Below, piece after piece: positions 1 through 11,562 of a stretch of 64,000 nucleotides of DNA; within the stretch, counting starts at the first letter, position 1; the number at the start of each line of letters is the position of its first letter. The stretch comes from Mesomycoplasma ovipneumoniae (lineage in GTDB: Bacteria; Bacillota_I; Bacilli_A; Mycoplasmatales; Metamycoplasmataceae). The notes under the pieces were generated by a model. That model saw only the letters and a list, made by a program, of their open reading frames with translations. It was not told the DNA's origin and did not search any database. The stretch is from contig NZ_CP124621.1 of NCBI RefSeq assembly GCF_030012565.1, positions 434,001 through 498,000 on the forward strand, read 5' to 3'. The translations under genes were made by a program, and so were the position numbers.

Positions 1-1
1 A

Positions 2-2761
2 TTACTTTCAAAACTTATTGATTACTTTTTTGATGATAAAAAGTTTGAAGAACACTCTGATTTTAGTTCGTTAATTGAGAATTTTATTACAGAAAACTCT
101 CAATTAATTGAAAAAGTTTTTACACTTTTTTTAGGAAATACAACAACTTGAGAATCAATTTCTGGATTTTTACGGGCAATTTTGGATGAATATAAACTAA
201 ATTTATCAGAAGATTCTGTTAATACAATATTAGAACTTGTTCGTGATTTTTTGACAAAACTAAAAGATTCAATCCTAAGTGTTCGAGATGAGACAAAAAT
301 TCAACTGCCATTAATAATAAAATCAATAATTACCATTATTTTAGATGCAATTTCTAATAATCCAACCCCTAATAAATCGATTATTGAGACTTTATTTGAT
401 AGTTTTAGTGTTGATATTGCAAATAATTACTATTCTTCAGATGCAACAAGCAAACAAGGCCAAGACCAAAATAAAATTACTCCAGATAAAATTTCTTCAT
501 TAATTGCTGAGGTAATGAAAACTCAGCCTATTGCAGAGCAAATTCAATCAAGTTTATCAAGTATTCCAGAAGGATATCGCGAAGATATTGTTCCAATTTT
601 TAATTCATTTTTACAATCTGAAGGACTTAAAGATTTATTTAATTCTTATTTTAAAATAGTTGCAAAAGCAAAAATTAATAAGCCATTAAATAATTTATCA
701 TTAATTAAGTCTTTATTTGAAAGGCAACATTTTAATAAAATTATCGGTGAATTTATTGTTCAATTAGACGAAAAAGAAAACAATCTAACAGGCAATTTTG
801 CAAAATTATCAGAAAAAATTTTTAACACTAAATTTGAAGAAGCAGAATTTGGATCTTTTTTCAAGCTAATTAAGAAAATAATTCGAAATAATATTGATAG
901 TTATTACACTAATGAGCCAGAGTCAATAGATATTTTTTCAGAACGACCTCAACAAATAAATGTTAGTCAAGATATTTCTGATTTTCAAATTATAGCTCGA
1001 CCATTTAGTGATTCTGGTCCTGAAGAACAATCCCCAACTTCATCTTCAACAGAAACACAAAAACAAAATCCAGTCAATAAGTCGGCAAATTATTCAAAAG
1101 AAAATGCTTTTTTAACAAAGCTTATAACTATTTTGACTAAATTAACTAACGGTCAGTTTTCTACTTCCAATTTGAATTCATTATTAGAATCTGAAATTGG
1201 AAATGAAGAGTTTATCGTTGATCTAGTCAAGCAAATTGCAACAGTTTATAATCAAGTTGATAAATCAGAAAAAGATAATATTTGAAATATATTGACAAAG
1301 ATTTTTAAATCTGATTTTTTCAAAGAAAAAATTGAACTATTAAGCGTAGGAAATATTGCTAGTTTTTCAATTTTTAGCGGTCTATCAAAAGAAAGTAAGG
1401 AAAAAATTGAGCCAACATTTAAAAGTTTGTTGCTAGATTTTTTACCAAATTCTGCAAACAAACTTTTTATTTTTCGAATTTTAGATCATATAAATAAAAA
1501 TCAACAATCATTTAAAGATGTAAAAACATTTTCAGGAATCTTAACTAAATTTTTAGGTAATGATAATAGTCATAAAAATAACCATCAAGCCCAGAGTTCA
1601 CAAACCCAAACTAATAGCCAATTTTTGAAGGCCTATTTGTGACATGTGCTTGATTTTTTAGTAAAACATGATAAATTTTTAGATATAGCAGTTGATGTAA
1701 TCGCCTCATATTTAAAATTAAATTTAGACAGCAGCAACCCAAGTTTGACTAAATTTAATGTTCAAAATCCAAGAGAGATTCCTAAAGCTTTTTTAAAAGA
1801 ATTCATTGGTCTAGGTTTTGACAATCCTTTAATTTCTGATATTTTAGATCAAATGTTAGATGCAGTTAAAGCTTTAGATTCTAGCAAAGAAGCATCTAGT
1901 TTTTTTAGCGCCATTTTTAGTAAATTAGATTTTGCAAAATTAATTAATCTTGATTTAGTTGTTAAAATTGAACCAAAAATTAGCACAAATGACTCAACAG
2001 GGCAAACCCCAAGCGAACAAAAAGGTCTAATTGATGAAGAACATTTAACATTAAAAACACCAACAGGACAAAAAATAACACCTAAATCACTTGCTGATTT
2101 CTTTGATTTAGTATTTTTAGCTTCACCAAATTGAGATAAGAAAAAGGAAAACGAGGCTTCGCCAATTTTAAAAGAATTAAATCACATACCTTTTACCGGA
2201 ATTTCTTTTAAGGATCTTTTTTCATCAAATAAAAAAGATCCTCAACTTGAAGCAATTTCAAAATTATTTCATAGAATTTGGTACTCTGAGAACAAAGGAA
2301 CTAGTAAAATATCATTCAATAATTTCAAACAAACATCAAAAGGAAGACTCCTTTATAGATTAACGCTAATCCTTCTTTTTTATACTTATGAATCAAGAAT
2401 TTCTAAGCTTACTGAGGTAGTTCGAAAATGGGCATTTTATGGTGGTGTTTTTTCATCTTCAACTGCATCTGAAATAATCCGCGCATCGTTACACAGTGGT
2501 CAACAATCAGATAAAAGTAAAGCTACTGATAATAATTATAAAACCTTTATCGACCAAATAATAGGTAATCCTGTAAAACATGTAGGTTGGTTTTCAAATA
2601 CTTATTATACACCTTCTGACGTAAATCTAAATGACATGATTACAATGATTTATTATAATGCTGACCGTAATCGGTTTTCCGGTTCCACAAGGCAAGAAAA
2701 ATTAAAAGACCAAATTTTGCAGCAAATCCGCGATGGAACTTATCCTGATAATTATAGATAA
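2..2761 (+). CDS. 3' part of a very large protein of unknown function
   Basis: The frame is open from the left edge to a TAA, so 919 codons are visible and the true start lies outside the window. Several in-frame TGA codons are read as Trp. The product is rich in Leu, Lys, Asn and Ser and looks almost entirely helical. I see no membrane segment, lipobox or catalytic motif. A Ser/Gln/Thr-rich linker lies at about residues 340-365 of the visible part and a Gln/Asn/Ser-rich one at about 525-545, which separates helical blocks with similar 'leucine-phenylalanine-lysine' spacing. This fits the giant surface or cytoskeletal proteins of mycoplasmas, but I do not recognise the family. The gene is followed by a gap and an independent promoter. 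Confidence 0.8.
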
Positions 2762-3088
2762 CCCTAAAAATTAATATAATAGTTGAGCAAAACTCTTTTT
2801 AACGAAGTTTTTTCTATCAAAAGTTTAGAGCATATTTTTTTATCTTCAAGTCATTTTTCACTATAATTACCAGAAAAATCTACTACTTGATTTTTTCATC
2901 AAAATTTTTCCAAAATTAGAATAATCCTTCCAAAATTGATTATTTTTCTCGCTAGGTTCATAATTTCTCCAAAATTTAGTTTTGTAATCAAAATATTTAA
3001 TACTCCCAAAAATATGATTTTGATATTTTAAAAATTGTATCGGTATAAAATAATAATATCGAGTAAATTTATGGTATAATTTCACAAA
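2762..3088. other. intergenic gap with weak terminator and promoter
   Basis: This 327-bp AT-rich gap holds a weak hairpin near 2789-2813 (AAAACT paired with AGTTTT, followed by Ts) that may end the upstream gene. It also holds a -10 box just before the HAD gene. I found no gene in it. Confidence 0.5.
3075..3080 (+). promoter_or_regulatory. -10 box (TATAAT) of the HAD gene, near-leaderless
   Basis: An ATGGTATAAT extended -10 ends 8 nt before the ATG at 3089. Transcription would therefore start at or within a few bases of the start codon, and no Shine-Dalgarno sequence is present. Confidence 0.75.
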
Positions 3089-4009
3089 ATGAAAATCTTA
3101 AAAAATCGCTATCTTTTTGTTCTTGATCTTGATGGTACAGTGCTTTCTGATAGTGCGAATTCCGAAATTCATCCCGATACTGAATCAGGAATTAAGCGAG
3201 CTGTTGAATTAGGACATGTTGTTTGCATTCTAACAGGAAGACCTTGAAGATCAACAAAACCAATATATGAAAAATTAGGTCTAAAAACAATTGTTGCTAA
3301 TTTTAATGGTGCTTATATTCATAACCCAACAGATTCTGAATTTATTCCAACAATTAATTACATCAATTTAAATGATATTTTATATATAATGGGTGACAAA
3401 CGGGTAAAAGCTGAAACCTCAAATGTTGCAATTGAAGGACCTGGATGAGCTAAAATCAAAAAACGCGATAAACAATTAGAACAAGTTTTTGGATTTGACC
3501 ATATTAAAAATCTAAAACCTGGTCTAAATTTCCATAAAATACCTTTAAAACCAACTTGTTTAATTCTTGATACAAAACGAACTACAAACATCAACGATTT
3601 TAAATCATATTTGGAAAGGCGCTATGGTGATCTAGGTGAATTTTCAGCTTGATCAAAGGGAGAAAATCACACATACGTGTTTGATATGACCGCAATTGGA
3701 GTTAATAAATCTAAGGCTGTTTCAATGCTTTCGCGTTATTATAAAATTGATTTAGAAAATATAATTTCAATTGGTGATAGTTACAATGATATTGGTATGT
3801 TTGAAATTTCCACAATTTCTGTTGCAATGGCAAATTCGCCTTCGCAAGTAAAAAAACATGCAACCGTTATTCTTAAAAAAACAAATAAAGAAGGCGGCGT
3901 TGGTTATTATATTAACCGTTTTTTAAAAGATCCTGAAAAAGAACTTGAAAAATCGAAAAAAGTTAAATATGCGCGTTCAGCGGTTTCAGTTGAAGCAACC
4001 GAGTATTAA
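3089..4009 (+). CDS. HAD-family (Cof-type) phosphatase
   Basis: A 306-residue cytosolic haloacid-dehalogenase hydrolase. Motif I, DLDGT, lies at about residues 13-17, and the motif III/IV region GDSYNDIGMF lies near the C-terminus, as in Cof/YidA-type sugar-phosphate or nucleotide phosphatases. The LTGRPW segment is motif II, with TGA as Trp. A basic tail of about 25 residues follows the HAD fold. The ATG at 3089 is chosen because it gives the whole motif I and sits directly behind a TATAAT box. The substrate cannot be read from sequence. nadD follows after 3 nt, so the two are co-transcribed. Confidence 0.9.
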
Positions 4010-4012
4010 AAA

Positions 4013-5098
4013 ATGAAATTAGAAAAAATTGCAATTTATGGCGGTTCATTTAATCCCGTTCATAAAGCTCATATACAAATTGCAAAAAAAGCAATCGATT
4101 TTTTAAATTTAGATATGCTTTTTTTTGTCCCAAATTACATAAATCCCTTAAAAAACAATAAAGAAAACAACGTTGATCCCGCATTTCGTTTTGAAATGCT
4201 AAAATTAGTCCAAATTGAAAAAACGCAAGTTTGTGATTATGAAATTAAAGCCAAAAAAATTAGTTATACAATTGAAACAGTAAATTATTTCAAGCAAAAA
4301 TATCCTGATGCACAACTTTTTTTAATAATAGGTTCTGATAATCTTGCCAGTTTTAAAATGTGGAAAAATTACAAACAAATTCTTGAAAAAGTCCAACTTG
4401 TTGTTTTTAGGCGTAAAAATTATCCTGATTTAGGAAATGTTAAGCGTTATAATGCCTTAATTTTGCCAACCCAGTTGCCTAATTTTAGTTCTTCAGAAAT
4501 TAGAAATGGAAACTTTTTTGGCCTTGATCGAAAAGTAAATGCTTTTATTGGTGCTAATTTTTTATATGCTAATTCAATTCTTAAAGGTTTTCTTGGCAAT
4601 TCTGACCGCTTTATCCATTCAAAAAATACCGCTGAACTCTCAAACGAGTATGCTAAAATTTATGGTCTAGATTCAAAACAGGCTTATTATGCTGGCTTAT
4701 TTCATGATTTGACCAAAAAATGAAGCAGGCAAGAACATATTGATTTTCTTAAATCCCAAAAAATTGATGCTAATGATCTTCAAGACTACGAACTTCATCA
4801 ACTTTCGGCTTCAATTTGATTAAAAAATGTTTATTTACTGCCTTTTGACCAAATAATTCGTGCTATTTCTTGTCATACAACCCTTTGTTTTGAAATGTCA
4901 TTATTTGACAAAGCAATTTATGTCGCGGATAAATTAGCTCGCGGCCGCCGATTTTCAGGTATTCAAAAATTACGCGACTTAGCAAAACAAGATTTAAATA
5001 AAGCCTTTACCCAACTTGTAAGAATGTCCAAAATTGAGCATGAAAATATGAAAAACTCAGCCAATCAAATGAAACTATATGAAAAACATCAAAATTAA
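4013..5098 (+). CDS. nadD: nicotinate-nucleotide adenylyltransferase fused to an HD domain
   Basis: A 361-residue two-domain protein. Residues 1-190 are NadD, which makes NaAD from NaMN and ATP. It shows the nucleotidyltransferase motif YGGSFNPVHKAH at residues 9-20 and the SSSEIR signature near residue 165. Residues 200-361 form an HD-superfamily phosphohydrolase like YqeK, with the HD pair at about residues 231-232. YqeK-type proteins hydrolyse diadenosine tetraphosphate. Such a fusion is known in mycoplasmas, while in Bacillus the two are adjacent separate genes. TGA is read as Trp right after the HD motif. The 3' end overlaps the next gene by 20 nt. With pncB at 60 kb this covers two steps of NAD salvage. 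Confidence 0.92.
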
Positions 5099-5738
5099 AA
5101 CCGCTATTTTTTATGCTGATAAGGAAGAACAAGTAAATTTAGAATTACTTGGTGCAAAATTTATAAAAAATGTTAGTGTTTTAGACCTAAATTTTCCAGT
5201 TTATGAATATAAAAATATTTATTTTTTTTATATTCATTCGCAAATTGGCTTAATTAATTCAGCAATTTTTGCCCAAACAGTTGCAGTAAAATTTTTAATT
5301 ACTAATATAATAAATTATGGTGCTTGTGGTGGTAGTTCATCAATTGATTTTTCAAAAATGAAAAATCAATTGATATTTCCCAAACGTTTTTATCTACTTG
5401 ATGCAAAAACACCTTGATATCAACCAGGCCAACTACCATTTGAACCTAAATTTTACGAGAATAATTTAATTGCTACTCAAAATTTTAATTTAGGCTCATC
5501 AAATAGTTTTATTTTTGAAGAAAATCAAGTAAAAGATTTTCAATTTGTTGATTTTTTTGATATGGAAGCATTTTCTTTTGCTCAAATAAGCGCCAAAAAT
5601 AGCTTAAATTTTTATTGCATTAAATATTTGAGCGATAAAATTGGTCAAAATCTTGACATTTCTCAAGTTAATTTTAACATAAAACAAGGTGCTCAAAATG
5701 CCGCTAAATATGCCTTAGGTCTTCTTGAGAAAATCTAA
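5079..5738 (+). CDS. mtnN: 5'-methylthioadenosine/S-adenosylhomocysteine nucleosidase-like
   Basis: A 219-residue protein of the nucleoside phosphorylase/nucleosidase fold. It hydrolyses the adenine from MTA or SAH to recycle products of SAM-dependent reactions. The DMEAFSFAQ motif at about residues 163-171 matches the DMEGAAIAQ substrate-binding segment of MTAN, including the ribose-binding Glu. The NYGACGGSS turn corresponds to the family's glycine-rich strand NxGSAGG. It overlaps nadD by 20 nt, and a strong terminator follows. A purine nucleoside phosphorylase role is a less likely alternative. Confidence 0.82.
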
Positions 5739-5767
5739 AAAATATTTGTTCACTATTATAAATTTGT

Positions 5768-5817
5768 AAAAACAGTTTGAGAATTAAATTATAAGTTTTC
5801 AAACTGTTTTTTGTTTT
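5768..5817 (+). terminator. rho-independent terminator after mtnN
   Basis: An inverted repeat, AAAACAGTTTGAGAA paired with TTTTCAAACTGTTTT, is followed by a T-rich run. It closes the HAD-nadD-mtnN unit. Confidence 0.8.
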
Positions 5818-5980
5818 AAAGTGGCATAAAAAACTAACAATTATTCCAGTTTTTTATGCAAACTTTTTTGACAATTTCTTATTGAATTGTTTCATTTCGA
5901 GCCTTTTTCGAAGATGTTTAAATCAAAACACCAATTTATAGTTTATCTAATTTTACATTTTTTTGTATAGTCTTATTTTT

Positions 5981-5986
5981 TATAGT
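5981..5986 (+). promoter_or_regulatory. putative -10 (TATAGT) of the mib-mip operon
   Basis: TATAGT lies about 40 nt ahead of the mib ATG. AGGAAGGG at 6009-6016 is a strong Shine-Dalgarno 10 nt before the start. No clear -35 was found. Confidence 0.45.
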
Positions 5987-6026
5987 AAAATTTAGCTAAT
6001 AAACATTTAGGAAGGGCAGAACGATT

Positions 6027-8123
6027 ATGAGATTGAGTATTTTACCTAGAGTTTCAAAACGAAAACAAACAATTTTATTAGCAACAACTCCTGCAGTAAT
6101 TGCGACTTTAACCATTGGATTCACCCAACAATTAAATCCTTATACAGGTCAAATTCCTAGGCCTCAAATAGTTTTTTCTCCCCAAGACAGAAATGAAATT
6201 CTAAAAGAACCAGAAAAACCAGCACAAACTGAAGTCCCAAAACCGGAAGTTACTAAAATAGATATTCCCAAACCAGTTGAGCCAGTAAAAGTAGAAACAC
6301 CAAAGCCAAAACCAGTCATAACAACTCCTGAAAAAGCAATAATAGTACCGATAAATCCACCTAAGACCCAACCTCAAACAGTTCCGCGCACTGAGACAAA
6401 AGTTGTTAGTCAATCACAAGCAAATGTTAATTCTAATCTTGAAAAATTAAAAGTAATTGCGCTAGCGCGATATAGTCAAGCAATCGATAATTCAATCAGA
6501 GAAGCGAAAGCAAAAATTGCCGGATTTCAACAAGAAATTGACGAAATTAACCGTATTTATGACCACCATTTTGATGATCCGATTTATAATCCCAATAAGG
6601 TTTCAAAATTAAGTTGAGAAAATTTTCGGATTCAAAAATTACGAACTTTTGATGGTTCAAATGCTCCTGAATACCAACTTGAAAGAGTTAAAAGTGACTT
6701 AAAAGCACTTGAAGAGCTAAAACAAACCAAAAAATCATTTAATCAAGACGAAATTAAAAGGCTTTTGCGGGGAATGTTGCCTTCAACTGACTCGCCTTAT
6801 GTTTGAGGTTATGAAAATGAATCTGATAATCCTGTGCTAAATCAACTAAAAGCAGCAAATAATCGCCGTCTTATAAATATTCCTTCTTGATATTCACGAA
6901 CTCCAGGAACAATTTCTGACTTAACTTATGAAGGATGAGACCGTCAAGATGTCTCAAGTGAGTTTAATGGAATTGATAATTCAATTGGAAATTCAGTAAA
7001 AGTTTATAATTATACCCCTAATGATAAAAATGAGGACAAAGCTAATCGTCAACCGCTCAAAGTTATCGTTCTTGATGCTAATGACAATGATGCATTTAAA
7101 AAATTTCAGGAAATTTTAACAAAAGTACTCCAAAAAGATAATAAAATTCAAGCTATTGTTCTAAAAAATGTTGGTGATGAAAACTCAAACCAAAATGTTG
7201 AAAAAATTTTAAGTTCAATTCCGCCTTCAATTAAAAAATTAACACTTTTCCTTGATAATTACAATGCAACGGCTAATTTACGTCCTTTAGAAAAAATTAA
7301 ACTTGATGAACTTGAGCTCTATTCAAATATTGATGCACTGTCAGATAACTGGTCAATTAATCCAAATGCGCTAAAAAACATTGACTACATTAGTTTTGAT
7401 TATAATAATGCCGCAACTTTTCATAAAAATCATCCTAGTGAAAAAATACCTGGATCAATTGTTTTTAGTACTTTAGCCTGAGATGCTCAGGATACAATCC
7501 AAACTGTTGATGAAGGCCTTTCAATTGTTTTTGACTCAAAAGTTTATCAGCGAATTTTTCAAGGATCTCACGGCGGCAAAGGTGGTCGTCCGGTTAATCT
7601 TGATTTTTCACGAGCAAAAAACATCAAATCACTCAAAGGCTTAAGTCTTGAAAAACTCGATAAAATCTGAAATGATCATGTTAAAAATTGAAAAGATGAC
7701 AAATATTCTAACGAAGATTTTACCGGATTTCGTCCGATAAAATTTAAAAAATTAATTTTTGGCCTTGATGAGGGCAACAATTTTGTTGCAAAATGAGACG
7801 ATTTTAACGGCGGTCAATTAAATTCACGGCTAACTTTTGACGAACCAGGTGGAGCCCAAATTGAGTTTCGCGACAATCACGGTACTCAAAATTCAAGCCC
7901 GATAGCCATCTTTTTATCTGGGACACCTAGTGGAGATGCAATATCTGAAATTAACGCCTTTATTAGAGCAGCAAATTCACGTAATTTATCAGTAAATCGT
8001 CTTTATGTTGAAAATGAATCAGTTTTAAGACAGGTTGGTTCACGAATTGGATCTGTTCAAGTTTCAGTTAAAAAAGCTGAGCAAAACACTGTTCAAGAAG
8101 GATTTTTAGGAGGAAATGTATAA
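6027..8123 (+). CDS. mib: mycoplasma immunoglobulin-binding protein (MIB)
   Basis: A 698-residue surface protein. A basic N-terminus and one hydrophobic anchor (residues ~15-33) are followed by a Pro/Glu/Lys-rich stalk (~45-130), a coiled-coil segment, and a large beta-rich region with leucine-repeat-like strands. This is the layout of MIB, which grips the Fv of IgG and positions it for the protease MIP. The stalk, the absence of a lipobox and the overlap with a downstream S6-type protease support the call. The stop overlaps the mip start region. The start is supported by AGGAAGGG upstream. Identification rests on architecture and context rather than an alignment. Confidence 0.8.
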
Positions 8124-8124
8124 A

Positions 8125-10521
8125 ATGAAAATTAAATTTTTATTTCCACTTTTATCTGTTCCATTTTTTGCAATCGCTTGCGGCAACAACCAACAGCAAA
8201 AACTACCTTCAGAACAAAATCAACAAAGTCAAAAAACACCTCCAACTGAAGGAAATATTTCAAATTCACCCCAAATTGACTTAGTTTTTCAAAAAATTGA
8301 TTCAAATTTTGAATCACTTTTTGGTCAAAAGTCAGAAAATGAGTTTAAAAAATTCATTTCCGAATCACAAAAGTCAGTTTTTCAACTTCTTGATAATAAT
8401 GTTAAAGATTTAAGTAAAAAACAGGAAAAAATCACCCAAATTAACAATATTTTTAGTGCTTTAGAAAAAATTGCACAGCAAACTCAATATGATCTTGAAG
8501 CTCAAAGATCAACAGCAACACTAACCTTAGGCGCACTTAAAGATATTTTTAAAGAGGAAAAGTCAACCGAACAGCAGCTGCCTCAAGGCTCCCAAAATCC
8601 TCAATCATCAGAAGAACTTGATAAAAAAATCGTTGAATTAACTAATAATTCTCGTCCTTCTGGACAAAATTTTAGTCGTTTTTCCAAGGATGGCAAGCGG
8701 ACAATTCTTGATCAATACGAAAATGATTTTCCCGAAAAAGAATGAGATTGGTACCGTATAAATACTAATTCTAGCGGTGGTGGCGGTATTGGTCTTGGGT
8801 CTAAAAGTGAACTTGAAAAAAAACCTGAAAATTTTCCAAAACAAAAGCCTGAAATTATTGCAAAATTAAATCAAAAAGCAAAAGAATCAAACCAACCTTT
8901 ATTTGAAAAAGCCCAATTTCGCCTTTTTTCCTTACCAGTTTTTGACGATAATGGAAACACAAATAAAATAAAATTCAATACTTATGAAGCAGGATTTAAA
9001 ACGCCGGCTTGATGAAAATCTAGCGAAAATTCTGACTATATTCATGGTGGTCCAAATCGAATTGGTTTGCCAAGAAAAATTGTTTCTGAGGATTATAGGA
9101 AATTAATTCCGAATGTTGTTTCAATAAAAATCGAAAATTTAGTTGTTGATGATGCCTACCAAAATGACAATAACAATCCAATTACGCGCACTAATTTTTC
9201 CTTTGGAACCTTAGGAATTTTAGATTACCAAATTCCGCAAAATTCGTCCTATCCACTAAAATGATTCTTTTTAACTAACGCTCACGTGGCAAATAATTTG
9301 CAAATCGCCAACGATTTTCACAAAGATAAACATTATGGCCGTGATTTTTCAAATTATAATGATTCTGATTTTCATTTAAATACACAAAGTATAACTCTTA
9401 CAAAATTAAAACAAACCGTTCCTTTGAATACAATTTTGCCAACCACTAGAGGAGCAATCATTGATGACGAATTTTATAACACAGTCAAACTCGATATCAA
9501 AGAAAACAACGGTAAAATTTACAATAACGGTTCAGAATCTCCAGAATTAGCTGGGGTAAATAGCCAACCAAAATCCCGCCAAAAACCAACCCAAAGTATG
9601 AATGTTAGAACTATTTTAATGGGTTCGGACGTTTTTAAATTCAAACCTAGCGATTTTAGTGATCAACAAGATCTACAAAATGTCGATGAATTTCTTGATT
9701 TTGCAATTATTGAAATAAATTTCAATAATGAAGCAGAAGCTAAAAAAATTACCGAAGAATTTTATAATAATCACAAGTCAAAATCGTTAAAAATTTCTGA
9801 ATTTAATCCGTTTAATTCAGATCAATATTCAAAACTAGAAAAATTCCCTTTTTACAGCTTAGGTTACCCAGGTTCAAAAGGCGACCCTACTATTTCTCAA
9901 AACGATGATCCAGCCGATTTTGCCCAAAGAGATTACAGCGTTTCACCTTGGATTAATAAAAATTCCAAACTTTTTAATTCTAGAAACGAAAATGACACTT
10001 CAACTAAAGGCGGTTCTGAATTTGCCTGATCAAGATCCTATCGCAGTTTTGTAAATATTCCCGGAATTAGCGATTATTTTATAACTGCACCAGTATTGGC
10101 TAAATCTTTTACAAAACTTGATTATTTTGACCAAAAAGACAAACAACGTAAATCCAAAAAATATTTAAATGGCGGTCTTGGAACTCTCATTGATAATTAT
10201 ACTGCTAGCGGTGGTTTATCTGGTAGTCCTGTCTTTTTTAAAGACGGCCAACTTTATTCTGTTGTTTATGCCTCAGATTCACAAGCTTCAGCAAATTTAA
10301 CATTAAATTTACGATCTTATGGCTATGATTATAAAGGTTATTATGGCAAATATAATCTTCCTAAATATGATTTAATTTATGGCGATTCTTCTAGTGATGC
10401 TCAGCAACAAAAATCTTATTGAAAAGCACTATCTGAACTTTATAAAAATCAAAGCAATTTTAAAACTAATTTATTTCCTGAAGGTCTAGCCAAACAAAAA
10501 GATGTTTTTTCAAAAAAATAG
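8125..10521 (+). CDS. mip: mycoplasma immunoglobulin protease (MIP, DUF31 serine protease)
   Basis: A 798-residue prolipoprotein whose signal peptide ends in the lipobox FAIAC. The trypsin-like triad is visible: His in TNAHVAN (about residue 387), Asp in LDFAIIEI (about 525) and Ser in GGLSGSPVF (about 699). DUF31 proteins of this type cleave the heavy chain of antibody held by MIB. The ATG at 8125 is preferred over 8116 because AGGAGG at 8109-8114 is then about 10 nt away and the signal peptide begins MKIK. The start overlaps the mib stop by a few bases, so translation is probably coupled. A terminator overlaps the stop codon. Confidence 0.88.
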
Positions 10522-10545
10522 CTTTAAAAATAGGCTATTTTTTTG
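10512..10545 (+). terminator. rho-independent terminator after mip
   Basis: AAAAAAATAGC pairs with GCTATTTTTTT, beginning inside the last codons of mip. Confidence 0.8.
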
Positions 10546-10775
10546 ATTATAGGGTAAAAATTACAGGTCAAAATTCAGTAAATTAGTCATCTTGATTGTT
10601 TTAGTTTTAACAATTTTACTTAGTATTTTGTTTTATTTAGAAAATTAAACCAAAAGTGGCGCAATCAAAATCAAAAATAAATAACTAATTCTCTCAATTT
10701 TTCCTCTCATTCAAACTAAAAAAGCTAAAATTTTAACTTAAAAAGCAAAATTTGAAATTTTTAAACTACTTTTTC

Positions 10776-11235
10776 AGTTTAAAGCACTGGCAAAAATCAT
10801 AAAAAAATACAACTGCTATTTAAACTCAATGCAAATAGAAAACTCATTTTTATTTACATTGAGCCTAAAAAAATATGTGAAGTTTTGAAAGAGCCATAAT
10901 TAAAAGCCTTAAATTTATAGATTTCTAAACGGTTAAATTTAAGGCAATACATCATATTTAAAAATATGACGGAAAATTCGTATTTTCTGATTTTTTATGC
11001 AAAGAACATAACCAATTCCCCCCTCAATTCAATATCAAAATTTATTAATTTATTCTTAGTGATGGTTATTATAGCATAATTTTATTTTTGACCAAACATT
11101 TTTTTTTTTTTTTTTGCAAAATCTTAATTTTAAAATAATAGAAATTAAGATTTTAGCCTCAAAAACACGGATTTGCCGGTATTTTTTGTATTTATATTCA
11201 TAGTAAATTTTTGCCACCAAGCTGTAAAACTCAGG
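10776..11235 (-). mobile_element. repeat element copy R1 (minus orientation, 3' truncated)
   Basis: One of six related repeats in the window. Read on the minus strand it begins with a terminal repeat of the CCTGAGTTT type at ~11235 and contains a poly(A)17 tract. It has a TTGGTC/TATAAT promoter (-10 at 11068-11073), a GGGGGGA Shine-Dalgarno followed by ATG and a stop after four codons, and the conserved hairpins. It lacks the last ~120 bp, including the second terminal repeat, found in copies R3-R5. It lies between the convergent 3' ends of mip and the transporter operon. The rest of 10546-11391 is AT-rich and holds no gene I can support. Confidence 0.85.
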
Positions 11236-11334
11236 AGTTTTTTGCCCCTTTTTATATCTCATAAAATTAAATACTTATAGTTTTTGTAAAACACTAACTA
11301 AAAAAGCTAAATTTTTAATATTTAACACACCCAA

Positions 11335-11376
11335 AAACAAAAAATCCAAACAATTAAATGTTTGGATTTTTTGTTT
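11335..11376 (-). terminator. terminator of the ABC transporter operon (strong hairpin)
   Basis: An 18-bp inverted repeat with CAAAAAATCCAAACA paired with TGTTTGGATTTTTTG and a 6-nt loop. It lies 16 nt past the stop of the last gene and can act in both directions. Confidence 0.85.
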
Positions 11377-11391
11377 AAATTTGTACTTATT

Positions 11392-11559
11392 TTATAAAAA
11401 GCCGTCTATAAATGCTTGCTGGAAAAAATAGATAATTGCTCAAAAAGTTAGTGCAGTAAAGCCAAGACCAACAATGACTGAAGCTCAAATAAATGATGAT
11501 TGTAATTTAAGTCCGATTTTTTCTTTATTTTTTTTAAAAAAACTTTTCAATCTAGTCAT
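11392..11559 (-). CDS. small single-pass membrane protein at end of ABC operon
   Basis: A 55-residue protein with a basic N-terminus (MTRLKSFFKKNKEK) and one hydrophobic segment (about residues 24-48, two TGA-encoded Trp). Its ATG lies only 3 nt past the stop of the upstream permease, with GGAT just before it. Position and spacing argue it is a real small gene, perhaps an accessory subunit of the transporter. I do not recognise a family. Confidence 0.65.
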
Positions 11560-11562
11560 ATT

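Noticed and set aside
2867..3085. Minus-strand 72-codon frame before the HAD gene
   Set aside because: It overlaps the promoter, is Phe/Tyr/Lys-rich as random AT-rich DNA, and shows no start signal.
6201..6413. Minus-strand Trp/Tyr/Phe-rich frame
   Set aside because: It is the antisense of the Pro/Glu/Lys-rich stalk of MIB.
10546..10775. Possible short hydrophobic peptide near 10591
   Set aside because: No ATG or Shine-Dalgarno; about 18 codons from a TTG only, so not supported.
11056..11262. Minus-strand 68-codon frame
   Set aside because: It lies across element R1 and its poly(A) tract; codon use is not gene-like and the frame is not kept in other copies.
10710..11318. AACTAAAAAAGCTAAA-type direct repeat flanking R1
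   Set aside because: It matches a target-duplication pattern only if both flanks were rearranged, since neither copy adjoins the element ends; too weak to claim.
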